Assembly: GCF_030164425.1 (NCBI RefSeq)
Contig: NZ_JASNJD010000006.1
Span: 1 to 64,000, forward strand
Direction: 5' to 3'
Source of the DNA: Pseudodonghicola flavimaris
GTDB taxonomy: Bacteria > Pseudomonadota > Alphaproteobacteria > Rhodobacterales > Rhodobacteraceae
Length of the DNA stretch: 64,000 bases
The position numbers and the translations under genes were made by a program. Below, in pieces: positions 44,441-53,701 of this stretch; within the stretch, counting starts at the first letter, position 1; each line of letters begins with the position of its first letter. A model generated the notes under the pieces. It did not search any database. It saw only the letters and a list, made by a program, of their open reading frames with translations, and was not told the origin of the DNA.

Positions 44441-44509
44441 ACAGGGCGCGGGCTGACTGGCCCGCGCCTTTCTGGTTCGGTCAGGGACCTGACGACAGGA
44501 GGGACGCAG

Positions 44510-45178
44510 ATGCATATCGGATTGATCGGCGGCATCGGACCGGCGGCGACGGTGGAATATTACACCCGACTGGTCGGCGCCTTTCGCAGGCTGGAGCGGC
44601 CCCTGGAGCTGACCATCGTCCATGCCGACGTCACCACGCTGACGACCAATGCCGCCGCCGATGCCCGTGACACGCAGGCGCAGATCTATGCCCGCCACCT
44701 GGCCCAGCTGAAGGGCGCGGGGGCGGATGTCGGCAGCATAACCTCTCTGGGCGGACATTTCTGCTACGCCGAAACCGAGGCGATCACGCCGCTGCCGCTG
44801 GTCAGTGCCGTGACCCCGCTCGACAGCTATTGCGTCGCGCGCGGGCTGGGAGCGGTCGGGCTCCTCGGCACCCGGCAGGTCACCACCAGCGGTGTCTACG
44901 GCCAGATGCCGTGCACCCGGACACTGGCCCCGGCCGATCCCGACGCGGTGCATGAGGCCTATCTCGCCAGCGCCCTCGCCGGGCACTGCGACGCCGAGAC
45001 GCGGGCGCTGATCTTCGCCGCCGGGCAGGAGATGATCGCCCGTGGCGCCGAGGCCATCGTGCTGGCCGGCACCGATCTGGGGCTGGCCTTTTACGGCCAC
45101 GCGCCCGGCTTCCCGGTGATCGACGCGCTGGATGTTCATGTCGACCATCTGGTCGCGCTGGCCATGCAGCCTGCCTAG
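44510..45178 (+). CDS. Aspartate/glutamate racemase family protein lacking both catalytic cysteines
   Basis: A 222-residue member of the Asp/Glu racemase fold: HIGLIGGIGPAATVEYYTRL at the start, HADVTTLTTN, VGLLGTRQVTTSGVYGQ, and VIDALDVHVDHLV at the end. In true racemases the first cysteine lies in a CTNTxH segment; here the aligned stretch is TSLGGH (about 76-81). The second lies in GCTE; here it is AGTD (about 185-188). So both acid/base cysteines are replaced and ordinary racemisation is not expected. AGGAGG precedes the ATG. It lies between cobS and cobT on their strand. Confidence 0.85.
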   Translation: MHIGLIGGIGPAATVEYYTRLVGAFRRLERPLELTIVHADVTTLTTNAAADARDTQAQIYARHLAQLKGAGADVGSITSLGGHFCYAETEAITPLPLVSAVTPLDSYCVARGLGAVGLLGTRQVTTSGVYGQMPCTRTLAPADPDAVHEAYLASALAGHCDAETRALIFAAGQEMIARGAEAIVLAGTDLGLAFYGHAPGFPVIDALDVHVDHLVALAMQPA

Positions 45179-45282
45179 GTCCGGCCCCCACCGACGGCGC
45201 CGGAATGCGCCGCCCCCCTATGGTCAAGCCGGGGGAATGCCTCTAGGCTGGCCGCAAGACAGATGACCGGACGTGACCCGCG

Positions 45283-47160
45283 ATGAGCAAACCCACCGAC
45301 AACCCCGCCGACCCGTTCAAGAAGGCGCTGGCCGAAGCCACCAAGGTGATGGCCCATGACTCCGAACTGACGGTGAGCTATTCGGTCGACCCCTCGGGTC
45401 TGTCCGGCGAAAGCATGCGGCTGCCGCAGGTGTCGCGGCGGATGACCCGCCAGGAGGTTCTGCTGGCACGCGGAACGGCGGATGCGCTGGCGCTGCACCG
45501 GCGGTATCACGATGCCTCGGTGCATTCGCGCTATGCCCCGCCGGGCGATATGGCCCGCGATCTCTACGAGGCGATGGAAACCGCCCGCTGCGAGGCGATG
45601 GGCGCCCGCGACATGCCTGGCACCGCCAGCAACATCGACGTAAAGATCGAGAATGACGCCATGCGGCGCGGCTATGAGAGCATGACCGATGCCTCGGAGG
45701 CGCCGCTGGCAGTGGCCGCCGGCTATCTGATCCGCCACCTCGCCACCGGCCGACCGATGCCCAAGGGTGCGCAGAACGTGATGGAGCTGTGGCGCGGCTT
45801 CATCGAGGAGCAGGCCGGCGGCACGCTGGACGACCTGCAGGAGAAACTCTCCAACCAGACCGAATTCGCCAAATTCGCCCGCCAGATGATCGAGGATCTG
45901 GGCTATGGCGATCAGCTGGGCGAAGATCCCGACAATGTCGACGAGGATCAGGAAGACCAGGCCGAGGACGACGCCGAGGAACAGCCCGACCCCGACAGCA
46001 GCGGCGAGGAGGATCAGGACGACCAGACCGCCGAGGCCGATCCGGAACAGTCGCAGGACGAGCAGCAGGACTCCTCCGAGGCGCAGGTCAGCATGGACGA
46101 GCTGGCCGATGAGGAAATGGGCGAAGAGACCGAGATGCCCGATGGCGAGGCACCGCTGGAGCCCCCCGCGCCGCCGCCTGCGTCAGAGGCAGACCCGAAT
46201 TACAAGGTCTACCTGACCCAGCACGACGAGGAGATCCGCGCCGAGGATTTGGCCGAACCGCAGGAGCTGGAACGGCTGCGCGCCTATCTGGACCAGCAGC
46301 TGGACCCGCTGAAGGGCGCCGTGTCGCGGCTGGCCAACAAGCTGCAGCGCCGGCTGCAGGCGCAGCAGAACCGCAGCTGGGAGTTCGATCTGGAGGAAGG
46401 CGTGCTCGACGCCGGCCGCCTGGCCCGCGTGGTCGCCAACCCGACCACACCGCTGAGCTTCAAGCGCGAGAAGGATACCGAGTTCCGCGACACCGTGGTG
46501 ACGCTGCTTCTGGACAACTCCGGCTCGATGCGCGGGCGGCCGATCTCCATCGCCGCGATCTGCGCCGATGTGCTGGCGCGCACGCTGGAACGCTGCGACG
46601 TCAAGGTCGAGATCCTGGGCTTCACCACCCGGGCGTGGAAAGGCGGTCAGGCGCGCGAGGCCTGGCTGAACGATGGCCGGCCGCAACAGCCCGGACGGCT
46701 GAACGATCTGCGCCACATCATCTATAAATCCGCAGATGCCCCCTGGCGGCGGGTGCGCGACAACCTCGGGCTGATGATGAAAGAGGGCCTGCTGAAGGAG
46801 AATATCGACGGTGAGGCGCTGGAATGGGCGCACCGCCGGATGGTGGCGCGGCGCGAGCAGCGCAAGATCCTGATGGTGATCTCCGATGGCGCCCCGGTCG
46901 ACGATTCGACCCTCAGCGTGAACCCCGCGAACTATCTGGAGAAACACCTGCGCGACGTGATCGCCATGGTGGAGAAACGCAAGCAGGTCGAGCTGCTGGC
47001 CATCGGCATCGGCCACGATGTGACCCGCTATTACGATCGGGCGGTGACCATCACCGACGTCGATCAGCTGGCCGGTGCCATGACCGAGCAGCTGGCCAGC
47101 CTGTTCGATCCCGACCCGCGCGCCCGCGCCCGGGTGATGGGCATCCTGCGGGCGAGCTGA
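45283..47160 (+). CDS. cobT: Cobaltochelatase subunit CobT
   Basis: A 625-residue subunit that forms the CobST chaperone ring for CobN during cobalt insertion into the corrin. The N-terminal domain (to about 200) is followed by a very acidic stretch (about 210-300) and a C-terminal von Willebrand A domain from about 400 with the metal site [15 protein letters not shown] (DxSxS) and [13 protein letters not shown]. Length matches known CobT. The usual direct cobS-cobT linkage is interrupted here by a racemase-like gene. Confidence 0.96.
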   Translation: MSKPTDNPADPFKKALAEATKVMAHDSELTVSYSVDPSGLSGESMRLPQVSRRMTRQEVLLARGTADALALHRRYHDASVHSRYAPPGDMARDLYEAMETARCEAMGARDMPGTASNIDVKIENDAMRRGYESMTDASEAPLAVAAGYLIRHLATGRPMPKGAQNVMELWRGFIEEQAGGTLDDLQEKLSNQTEFAKFARQMIEDLGYGDQLGEDPDNVDEDQEDQAEDDAEEQPDPDSSGEEDQDDQTAEADPEQSQDEQQDSSEAQVSMDELADEEMGEETEMPDGEAPLEPPAPPPASEADPNYKVYLTQHDEEIRAEDLAEPQELERLRAYLDQQLDPLKGAVSRLANKLQRRLQAQQNRSWEFDLEEGVLDAGRLARVVANPTTPLSFKREKDTEFRDTVVTLLLDNSGSMRGRPISIAAICADVLARTLERCDVKVEILGFTTRAWKGGQAREAWLNDGRPQQPGRLNDLRHIIYKSADAPWRRVRDNLGLMMKEGLLKENIDGEALEWAHRRMVARREQRKILMVISDGAPVDDSTLSVNPANYLEKHLRDVIAMVEKRKQVELLAIGIGHDVTRYYDRAVTITDVDQLAGAMTEQLASLFDPDPRARARVMGILRAS

Positions 47161-47187
47161 AGCGGCCTCAGTCCCGGCGGGCGGTGA

Positions 47188-47979
47188 TCACGGCAGCCGG
47201 GATCGGGATTGTCCAGGGCGGGGTCGCGCCCAGGTGGCGCGGACCCAATCGGCCACATCGGCGCTGATCGCCTTCACCACAGCCTCGGTCTGCGCGCGCA
47301 GCAGATAGCCGCCGCGCGCCGTCCCCTCCAGGAAGAACCGCACCGGTGCGCCGGCGTCGCTGCTGATCCTGTGGCAGTCGACAGTGGTCAGCGCGCAATC
47401 GGCGAAGCCGGCGGCCTCCAGCGCCGCAAAGGCGATCTCCGGTTGGGCATAATCATTGGCCCCCGGCCCCGGCGGCAGCACGACGGCGGGATCTCCATGA
47501 CGGCGGATCGCGTCGAAGACAGAGGCCAGCACCGTCACCCTCTCTGCCCCGTGCCAGACCGAATAGGCCAGCCGCCCGCCGGGCCGCAGCACCCGGGCGC
47601 ATTCGGCAAAGACCCGGCCCGGATCCGGCACATGCGGGATGCCGAAGCCGATCGTCACCGCGTCGAATTCCGCCGCCCCGAAGGGCAATGCCATCGCATC
47701 GGCCCGCAGGAACCGCGCCGCCGGCGCCCGTTCCGCCGCAAGTTCCAGCATCGTGGCCGAGAAATCGACCGCCGTCACCTCGGCCCCCGCCGCGCAGAGT
47801 GCCGCCGCGACGATGCCATGCCCGCAGCAAAGATCCAGAACCGCCTGCCCCGACGCCGTTCCCCGTGCCAGAACCGGGACGCAGTGCTCAGACGCGGTGC
47901 CGAAATCCCACGCATGGGCTGCCGCCACCGCCGCCGTCGACCATTCCCTGAGTTCCAGATCGGCAAAGGTCTCGGTCAT
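47188..47979 (-). CDS. SAM-dependent methyltransferase (class I)
   Basis: A 263-residue UbiE-like methyltransferase. SAM motif I is VLDLCCGHGIVAAAL (about 48-62), motif II is EVTAVDFSATML, and the post-motif FDAVTIGFGIPHVPDPGRVF is typical of the Methyltransf_11 group. The substrate is unknown. ATG 47979 is chosen because homology begins there; the frame remains open further. It is divergent from the aminopeptidase P gene, with 163 bases between the starts. Confidence 0.85.
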   Translation of the reverse strand: MTETFADLELREWSTAAVAAAHAWDFGTASEHCVPVLARGTASGQAVLDLCCGHGIVAAALCAAGAEVTAVDFSATMLELAAERAPAARFLRADAMALPFGAAEFDAVTIGFGIPHVPDPGRVFAECARVLRPGGRLAYSVWHGAERVTVLASVFDAIRRHGDPAVVLPPGPGANDYAQPEIAFAALEAAGFADCALTTVDCHRISSDAGAPVRFFLEGTARGGYLLRAQTEAVVKAISADVADWVRATWARPRPGQSRSRLP

Positions 47980-48142
47980 CGGATCAAATCCCTGAATTCG
48001 GCGTGATACCTGGCTGAAACGGCGCACATCCTGCGCCGAAACGGCCGGAAAATCACGGTTGAACCTCGGGCCGGTATCGGGTCTGCTCGCGCGGCGCGCG
48101 GGCCGCCACGGACCGCGGCAGACAACTTCAGGGGAAATCAAC

Positions 48143-49936
48143 ATGTTCCAGACCTTCAACGTGACCGCACGCCCGGAACAGGGACCCCCGCGCCTGGCCT
48201 TGCTGCGCGCCGAGCTGGAGGCCGAGGGGCTGGCGGGGTTCCTGGTGCCCCGCGCGGATGCCCATCAGGGTGAATATGTCGCCGCCCATGACGAACGGCT
48301 GGCCTGGCTGACCGGCTTTACCGGCTCCGCCGGCTTCTGTGCGGCGCTCCGCGACTGTGCCGGGGTGTTCATCGACGGGCGCTATCGCACCCAGGTCAAG
48401 GCGCAGGTGGCGCTCAGCGATTTCACCCCGGTGCCCTGGCCCGATATCCAGCTCTCCGACTGGCTGAGGGAACAGCTACCGCAAGGCGGCAAGGTCGGTT
48501 TCGACCCCTGGCTGCATTCGGTGGCCGAGATCGAGCGGACCATGGCGGCGCTGGAGGGGACGGGCATCGTGCTGACCCGCAGCGCCAATCTGGTGGACCG
48601 CATCTGGGACGATCAGCCGGCGCCGCCGATGCTGCCGGTCAAGCCGCATCCGCTGGACTTCGCCGGCGAGACGGCAGAGGCGAAATGCACCCGGCTGGCG
48701 ACGGGCCTGAAGGCGGCCGGCCATCGTGCCGCCGCCATCACCCTGCCGGATTCGATCATGTGGCTGCTAAACATTCGCGGCGCCGATATCCCGCGCAACC
48801 CGGTGGCGCATGGTTTCGCCATCCTGCACGACGATGGTCGGGTCGATCTGTTCATGGCGGCTGAGAAGCTGACCGGGATCGGCGATCATCTGGGTGCCGG
48901 TGTCACCCTCCATGCGCCCGAAGACTTCCTTGAGACGCTGGCGGCGCAGGAGGGGCCGGTGCGGCTGGACCGGATCACTGCGCCGCAGATCCTCGCCGAT
49001 GTGCTGGGCGACAAGGCGGTCTATGGCGAAGAGCCCTGCGCCCTGCCCAAGGCCCGCAAGAACGCCGCCGAGATCGCCGGCGCCGCCACCGCCCATCTGC
49101 GCGACGGCGCCGCCATGGTCGAGATGCTGTGCTGGCTGGATGACCAGCCTGCCGGCAGCCTGATGGAGACCGATGTGGTCACCTATCTGGAGGCCTGTCG
49201 GCGCCGGGACAACGCGCTGCAGGATATCTCTTTCGAGACTATCGCCGGCACCGGCCCCAATGGCGCCATCATGCATTACCGCGTCACGGAAGAAACCGAC
49301 AGCCGGCTGCAGGACGGCCATATGATCGTCATCGACAGCGGCGGCCAGTATCTGGACGGGACAACGGACATCACCCGCACCGTCGGCATCGGCGCCGTCG
49401 GCGAGGAAGAGCGGCACTGTTTCACCCTGGTGCTGCAGGCGATGATCGCGGTGTCGCGGCTGCGCTGGCCGCGCGGCCTTGCCGGCCGCGATATCGAGGC
49501 CTTCGGGCGGCTGCCGCTCTGGCTGGAGAACAAGGATTTCAACCACGGGCTGGGCCATGGCGTCGGCGCATATCTCAGCGTCCACGAGGGACCACAGCGG
49601 CTGAGCCGGCTGAGTGAAATCCCTCTGGAGCCGGGCATGATCCTGTCGAACGAGCCTGGCTACTACCGCGAGGGGGCCTTCGGCATCCGCATCGAAAACC
49701 TGCTGGCGGTGCAGGAGGCGGCGCCGATGGCCGGCGGCGATCCGGAACGTCACATGTTCGACTGGCGCACCCTGACCTATGTTCCGATTGACCGGCGACT
49801 GATCGTCGTGGATATGTTGACCCATGCGGAGCGTGCATGGCTGAACGCATATCATGCACAGGTGGCCGAGTTGATCGGCCCCCGGGTCAGCGACACGGCC
49901 CGCCGCTGGCTGGAACAGGCGACGGCCCCGATCTAG
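48143..49936 (+). CDS. pepP: Xaa-Pro aminopeptidase (M24B)
   Basis: A 597-residue three-domain aminopeptidase P of the eukaryote-like long type. Two creatinase-like N-terminal domains (residues about 15-300) precede the pita-bread catalytic domain. Metal ligands are visible: aspartates in MIVIDSGGQYLDGTTDITRT, histidine in HGLGHGVGAYLSVHEG, and glutamates in LSNEPGYYREGAFGIRIENL. It removes N-terminal residues before proline in cytoplasmic peptides. The start ATG follows AGGGGAAA. Confidence 0.94.
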   Translation: MFQTFNVTARPEQGPPRLALLRAELEAEGLAGFLVPRADAHQGEYVAAHDERLAWLTGFTGSAGFCAALRDCAGVFIDGRYRTQVKAQVALSDFTPVPWPDIQLSDWLREQLPQGGKVGFDPWLHSVAEIERTMAALEGTGIVLTRSANLVDRIWDDQPAPPMLPVKPHPLDFAGETAEAKCTRLATGLKAAGHRAAAITLPDSIMWLLNIRGADIPRNPVAHGFAILHDDGRVDLFMAAEKLTGIGDHLGAGVTLHAPEDFLETLAAQEGPVRLDRITAPQILADVLGDKAVYGEEPCALPKARKNAAEIAGAATAHLRDGAAMVEMLCWLDDQPAGSLMETDVVTYLEACRRRDNALQDISFETIAGTGPNGAIMHYRVTEETDSRLQDGHMIVIDSGGQYLDGTTDITRTVGIGAVGEEERHCFTLVLQAMIAVSRLRWPRGLAGRDIEAFGRLPLWLENKDFNHGLGHGVGAYLSVHEGPQRLSRLSEIPLEPGMILSNEPGYYREGAFGIRIENLLAVQEAAPMAGGDPERHMFDWRTLTYVPIDRRLIVVDMLTHAERAWLNAYHAQVAELIGPRVSDTARRWLEQATAPI

Positions 49937-50066
49937 GCGGGCCGACCGGTTCAGGTCCCTTGACAACGGCGCAGGGCTGACGCCGCGGCTCTCCGGTGCT
50001 GACACCGGATTGTTACACTGCGCCGCCAAGGAAGCATGGAACGAGAGATTACGGGAAGGACGAGAG

Positions 50067-50411
50067 ATGACAGACCAAATCAGAATTCGCCGAGCGCCAG
50101 GCCTGTGGTCGGTGCGGTCGGGCGGTGCGGTGCTGGGCGAAAGCAGCAACGCCCTGGAACTGAGCGAAGGCGATCTGGCGCCGGTCATCTATTTCCCGCG
50201 CGACGATATCGCCATGGCCTTTCTCGACCGCAGCGAAAAGGTGACGCATTGCCCGAAAAAGGGCGATGCGACGCATTATTCGATCATCACCAAATCGGTG
50301 GTACTGGAAGATGCCGCCTGGAGCTATGAGACGCCGATCGAGGCGGTGGCGGCGGTCAAAGACTATATCGCCTTCTACCCGGTCGAAGGGGTGACGGTGG
50401 AGCAGATCTGA
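50067..50411 (+). CDS. DUF427 domain protein
   Basis: A 114-residue single-domain protein with the DUF427 pattern: VRSGGAVLGESSNALELSEG, VIYFPRDDIAM, THCPKKGDATHYSI and AAWSYETPIEAV followed by IAFYPVEGV. The family is widespread and of unknown function. ATG 50067 follows GGAAGGA. It ends in a strong terminator and is convergent with the RTX protein gene. Confidence 0.9.
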   Translation: MTDQIRIRRAPGLWSVRSGGAVLGESSNALELSEGDLAPVIYFPRDDIAMAFLDRSEKVTHCPKKGDATHYSIITKSVVLEDAAWSYETPIEAVAAVKDYIAFYPVEGVTVEQI

Positions 50412-50442
50412 GCCCGCGACGGCGCCCTGCCCCAGACATGCG

Positions 50443-50473
50443 AACGCCCCGGACCTGAGGTCCGGGGCGTTTT
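50443..50473 (+). terminator. Rho-independent terminator between DUF427 and RTX genes
   Basis: ACGCCCCGGACC-TGA-GGTCCGGGGCGT followed by TTTT; the preceding A pair could let it work in both directions. Confidence 0.9.
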
Positions 50474-50496
50474 GCCATCAGTCTGCGGCCGCCCGG

Positions 50497-51666
50497 TCAG
50501 GCGGTGGCGATCAGCCAGTCGGAGCTGCTGTCGAGATCGCTCACGCTCAGCCCGTCAAGCGAGACCACCGCCGCGCCGCCATAGGACAGCACGACCGCGG
50601 TGCCATCGGCACTGGCGGCCAGCGTCACATGATCGGCCAGATCGGAGGCGGTGTAACCGCTGCCATCGGCCCGCAGCAGCTTCAGCGTCTCGCCGGCGGC
50701 GAGATCGAAATCGGTGATCTCCACCATATCCGTCGTCGAGGAGTTGAACACGAAGAACTCATCGGTGCCGGTGCCGCCGCTCAGGATATCGGAATAATCG
50801 CCGATCAGGGTATCGTCGCCGGCGCCGCCATAGGCCATGTCGACGCTGCCCGCGGTGCTGTCCTCGGCGTTGATCAGGTCATCGCCCAGACCGCCGCGCA
50901 GCACATCGGAGCCGTCGCCACCGTGCAGCGCGTCGTCGCCGCCATTGCCATAGAGCTTGTCGTCACCGGTGCCGCCCTGCATGGTGTCGCCCCGGGCACC
51001 GCCATAGATGATATCGTCGCCGGCACCGCCGATCAGCGTATCGATCCCTTTGCCGCCATAGATCACGTCATCGCCGGCGCCGCCGTCGATGATGTCGACC
51101 CCGGCGCCACCGTCGATGGTATCATTGCCGTCGTTGCCGTCGATGATGTCGTTGCCGGCCTGCCCCAGCAGGGTGTCGTCACCTTCACCGCCGAACATCC
51201 GATCGTTACCGGCATTGCCTTTGACGATATCGTTACCATCGCCACCGGCCAGACGGTCGTTACCGTCGCCGCCCAGGATCAGATCGTCGCCATCGTGGCC
51301 CCAGATCTCATCCGCACCGCCGCCACCGTCGAGCTCGTCGTTGCCGTCGTGGCCCCAGATGATGTCGTCGCCATAGCCGCCTTCGGCATAGTCGTCGCCC
51401 GGGCCGGCTGACAGGGTATCGTCGCCCAGATGCCCGATCAGGATGTCGTCGCCGCCGGCACCGTTGATGTAATCGTCTCCGGAACCGCCGCGCATGATGT
51501 CGTTGCCGCCATAGCCGCGCAGCTCATCATCGCCATCACGCGCATTCATCTGATCGTCGTCGCCGGTGCCGATGATCAGATCATCCTCATCCGTGCCGAC
51601 AAACTTGCGCAGCGCGGCTTCTGCGCTGGCGGTGACCAGATCGCTGTCATCATTAACGGTCGCCAT
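50497..51666 (-). CDS. RTX calcium-binding repeat protein
   Basis: A 389-residue, very acidic protein. From about residue 25 to 300 it is almost nothing but GGxGxDxUx nonapeptides ([30 protein letters not shown] and others), the calcium-binding parallel beta-roll of type I secreted proteins. A 70-residue C-terminal domain ends ...[12 protein letters not shown] and is likely the secretion signal. No enzyme domain is present, so it may be a surface-layer, adhesive or calcium-buffering protein. ATG 51666 has GGAGGA five bases upstream; a GTG at 51678 lies inside that ribosome site. No secretion genes are adjacent. Confidence 0.88.
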   Translation of the reverse strand: MATVNDDSDLVTASAEAALRKFVGTDEDDLIIGTGDDDQMNARDGDDELRGYGGNDIMRGGSGDDYINGAGGDDILIGHLGDDTLSAGPGDDYAEGGYGDDIIWGHDGNDELDGGGGADEIWGHDGDDLILGGDGNDRLAGGDGNDIVKGNAGNDRMFGGEGDDTLLGQAGNDIIDGNDGNDTIDGGAGVDIIDGGAGDDVIYGGKGIDTLIGGAGDDIIYGGARGDTMQGGTGDDKLYGNGGDDALHGGDGSDVLRGGLGDDLINAEDSTAGSVDMAYGGAGDDTLIGDYSDILSGGTGTDEFFVFNSSTTDMVEITDFDLAAGETLKLLRADGSGYTASDLADHVTLAASADGTAVVLSYGGAAVVSLDGLSVSDLDSSSDWLIATA

Positions 51667-51842
51667 GGCGTCCTCCACTTTCCGGAAACGGGCGAAATAC
51701 CACCCAATGCTGAGAAGATTTTTGTCGATTTATCTTTATTCAGAAACCAATGGCGGATCGGAGGCAAGGGGTTGGCGGAAAAAAGACATTTTTATCAAAA
51801 TTCAGGGAACAGTTTCAATTCCACTCTTTTATTGTTTCCGGT

Positions 51843-53522
51843 TCAGGAGTGTTCTTCCGCCGCCGTCGCCGCCAGCGCCCGGTTATAGGCCTTGAGCGCA
51901 TCAACCTGGAACAGCGCCCCGAGAATCTCCGCCTCACCGTCCTTGTCAGGCCGACGCAGGATCACCGGCACGTAATCGACCCCTGCCCGGTCGAAGATCG
52001 GCATCGCCGCCTCCAGCGTCGCGCTGGCCTCGACACACAGCCCCTGGGCGACCATGTCGCGGCAAGCGGACTCGGCCGCGCATTTGGGATCCGCGGCCGG
52101 CCGCATCACCGCCCCGGCGCGCAGCATCGCCAGCAGATAGGCCTGCGGCCCGGCCGCCAGATGGATACCGCGCCGCTCCAGCTGGGTGAGGAAAAAGCTG
52201 CGGTCGACCAACCGAGAAGCCAGCGCCGTCGACAGGCTGACAGAGGTGGTCACGGCGATCCCGGTCTGCCAGTCCCCCGTCAACTCAAAGACGATCAGTG
52301 TGGTGGAAATGGGTGCGCCCAGCACCGCCGCCGCCACCGCCCCCATACCCGCCAGCGCATAGAGCGTCTCGGAGCCGGAGACCTCGGGAAAGACTGCGGT
52401 GGCGAGGATACCGAAGACCAGCCCGGTCAGCGCCCCCATCATCAGCGACGGCGAGAACACCCCGCCGCCCATGCGCCCACCGATGGTGATCGAAACCGCC
52501 GCCGCCTTCACGAAGGCAAAGCCCAGGGCCTCGAACAGCAGCAGCTGCCCGGTCAGCGCCGCCGCGGTCGTCTCATAGCCGACGCCGATGACATGGGGGA
52601 AGCCGATGGCAAGTACGCCCAGCAGCAACCCCGCCACCGCCGGACGCAGTGCCGCCGGCAGGCCGGTCCGCTGCTGCAGCCGGTCCGCCACGCTTTCGGC
52701 CCAGAAGATCGACCGCATCAGCACCACCGCGACCAGCCCGCAGACCAGCCCCAGCAACAGATAGGCGGGAAGCTCCTCGTAGAAATCCAGAACGCTGGCC
52801 TGGGGCAGCGTGAATTCGGCGATATTGCCGAAGGCGAGCCGGTTGACGACGGTTCCCGCCACCGCCGCGATCACGATCGGCGCATAGGTGGCGATGGCGA
52901 AATGCCGAAGGATCACCTCCATCGCGAACAGCGAACCGGCAATCGGCGCATTGAACGACGCCGAAACCGCCGCCGCCACGGCACAGCCGAGCAGATCGCG
53001 CGCCGTCACCCCATCGTATTTCAGCCAGTCGGAGACCTTGCTGGCGATCACCGCCGCCAGGTGGACCACCGGCCCCTCCCGGCCCGACGATCCGCCGGAG
53101 CTGAGCGTGATCATCGAGGCGATGGCCGAGGCGATGCCGGCGCGCAGGCCGACCCGCCCGTCGTTGAGCGCCGCCCCCTCGATCACATCGGCAACCGAGC
53201 AGACCCGGCCGTCATCGGTGAACCGGTTCAGGATCAACCCGACCACCAGCCCGCCGGTGACCGGAATCAGCAACAGCAGATACCAGGGCATCGTCTGGGC
53301 GAAGCTGTGCAGGTGTTGCAGGTCGTCGGTGCCGTAGAGCATCGTCTGCAGATGGTCGATCGCCATCCGGAAGCCCATGGCGGCCGCGCCGGCGCAGGTT
53401 CCGATCAGCAAGGCGACCAGCCAGAAGCGCAGGCGTACCCGGTCGCTCTTGAGGATCTCGCCACACGATTGGCGCAGGGCCGCCCAAGAGGGGCGATGGG
53501 GCCTGTTGCCGGGACCGGTCAC
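51843..53522 (-). CDS. ClC family chloride channel/antiporter (first of tandem)
   Basis: A 559-residue ClC membrane protein. The gating-glutamate motif is SSGGSSGREGPVV, and the GxFxP motif is GGGVFSPSLMMGA, followed by GAVAAAVLGAPISTTLIVFE. The first filter motif, usually GSGIP, is altered to CSVADVIEG. A C-terminal extension of about 90 residues looks like a partial CBS region. The start is GTG 53522; later starts are possible. It follows another ClC gene on the same strand after 179 bases. Confidence 0.9.
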   Translation of the reverse strand: MTGPGNRPHRPSWAALRQSCGEILKSDRVRLRFWLVALLIGTCAGAAAMGFRMAIDHLQTMLYGTDDLQHLHSFAQTMPWYLLLLIPVTGGLVVGLILNRFTDDGRVCSVADVIEGAALNDGRVGLRAGIASAIASMITLSSGGSSGREGPVVHLAAVIASKVSDWLKYDGVTARDLLGCAVAAAVSASFNAPIAGSLFAMEVILRHFAIATYAPIVIAAVAGTVVNRLAFGNIAEFTLPQASVLDFYEELPAYLLLGLVCGLVAVVLMRSIFWAESVADRLQQRTGLPAALRPAVAGLLLGVLAIGFPHVIGVGYETTAAALTGQLLLFEALGFAFVKAAAVSITIGGRMGGGVFSPSLMMGALTGLVFGILATAVFPEVSGSETLYALAGMGAVAAAVLGAPISTTLIVFELTGDWQTGIAVTTSVSLSTALASRLVDRSFFLTQLERRGIHLAAGPQAYLLAMLRAGAVMRPAADPKCAAESACRDMVAQGLCVEASATLEAAMPIFDRAGVDYVPVILRRPDKDGEAEILGALFQVDALKAYNRALAATAAEEHS

Positions 53523-53701
53523 GCCGGTCGCCCCCGGCAGGCGGCAACCGCAATTCCGGTTTGCCCGCCACCGCTGATCCGGGCTGTCACCTGCCGCATC
53601 ATGTCTCCCTGGCTCGGCGTCCTTGACGTTGAAACAGGATACAATCTACGGCAGGCGCCTTGTCCACCCAAATCGCATGGCACCGCGCAGGACGGTGAGG
53701 A

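Noticed and set aside
50629-51411. Repetitive plus-strand frame opposite the RTX gene
   Set aside because: Its periodicity is only the complement of the RTX nonapeptide codons on the minus strand.
50900-51560. Possible CRISPR-like or tandem DNA repeat
   Set aside because: The near-repeats of 27 bases are codons for nine-residue RTX units with varied third positions, not identical repeats with unique spacers.
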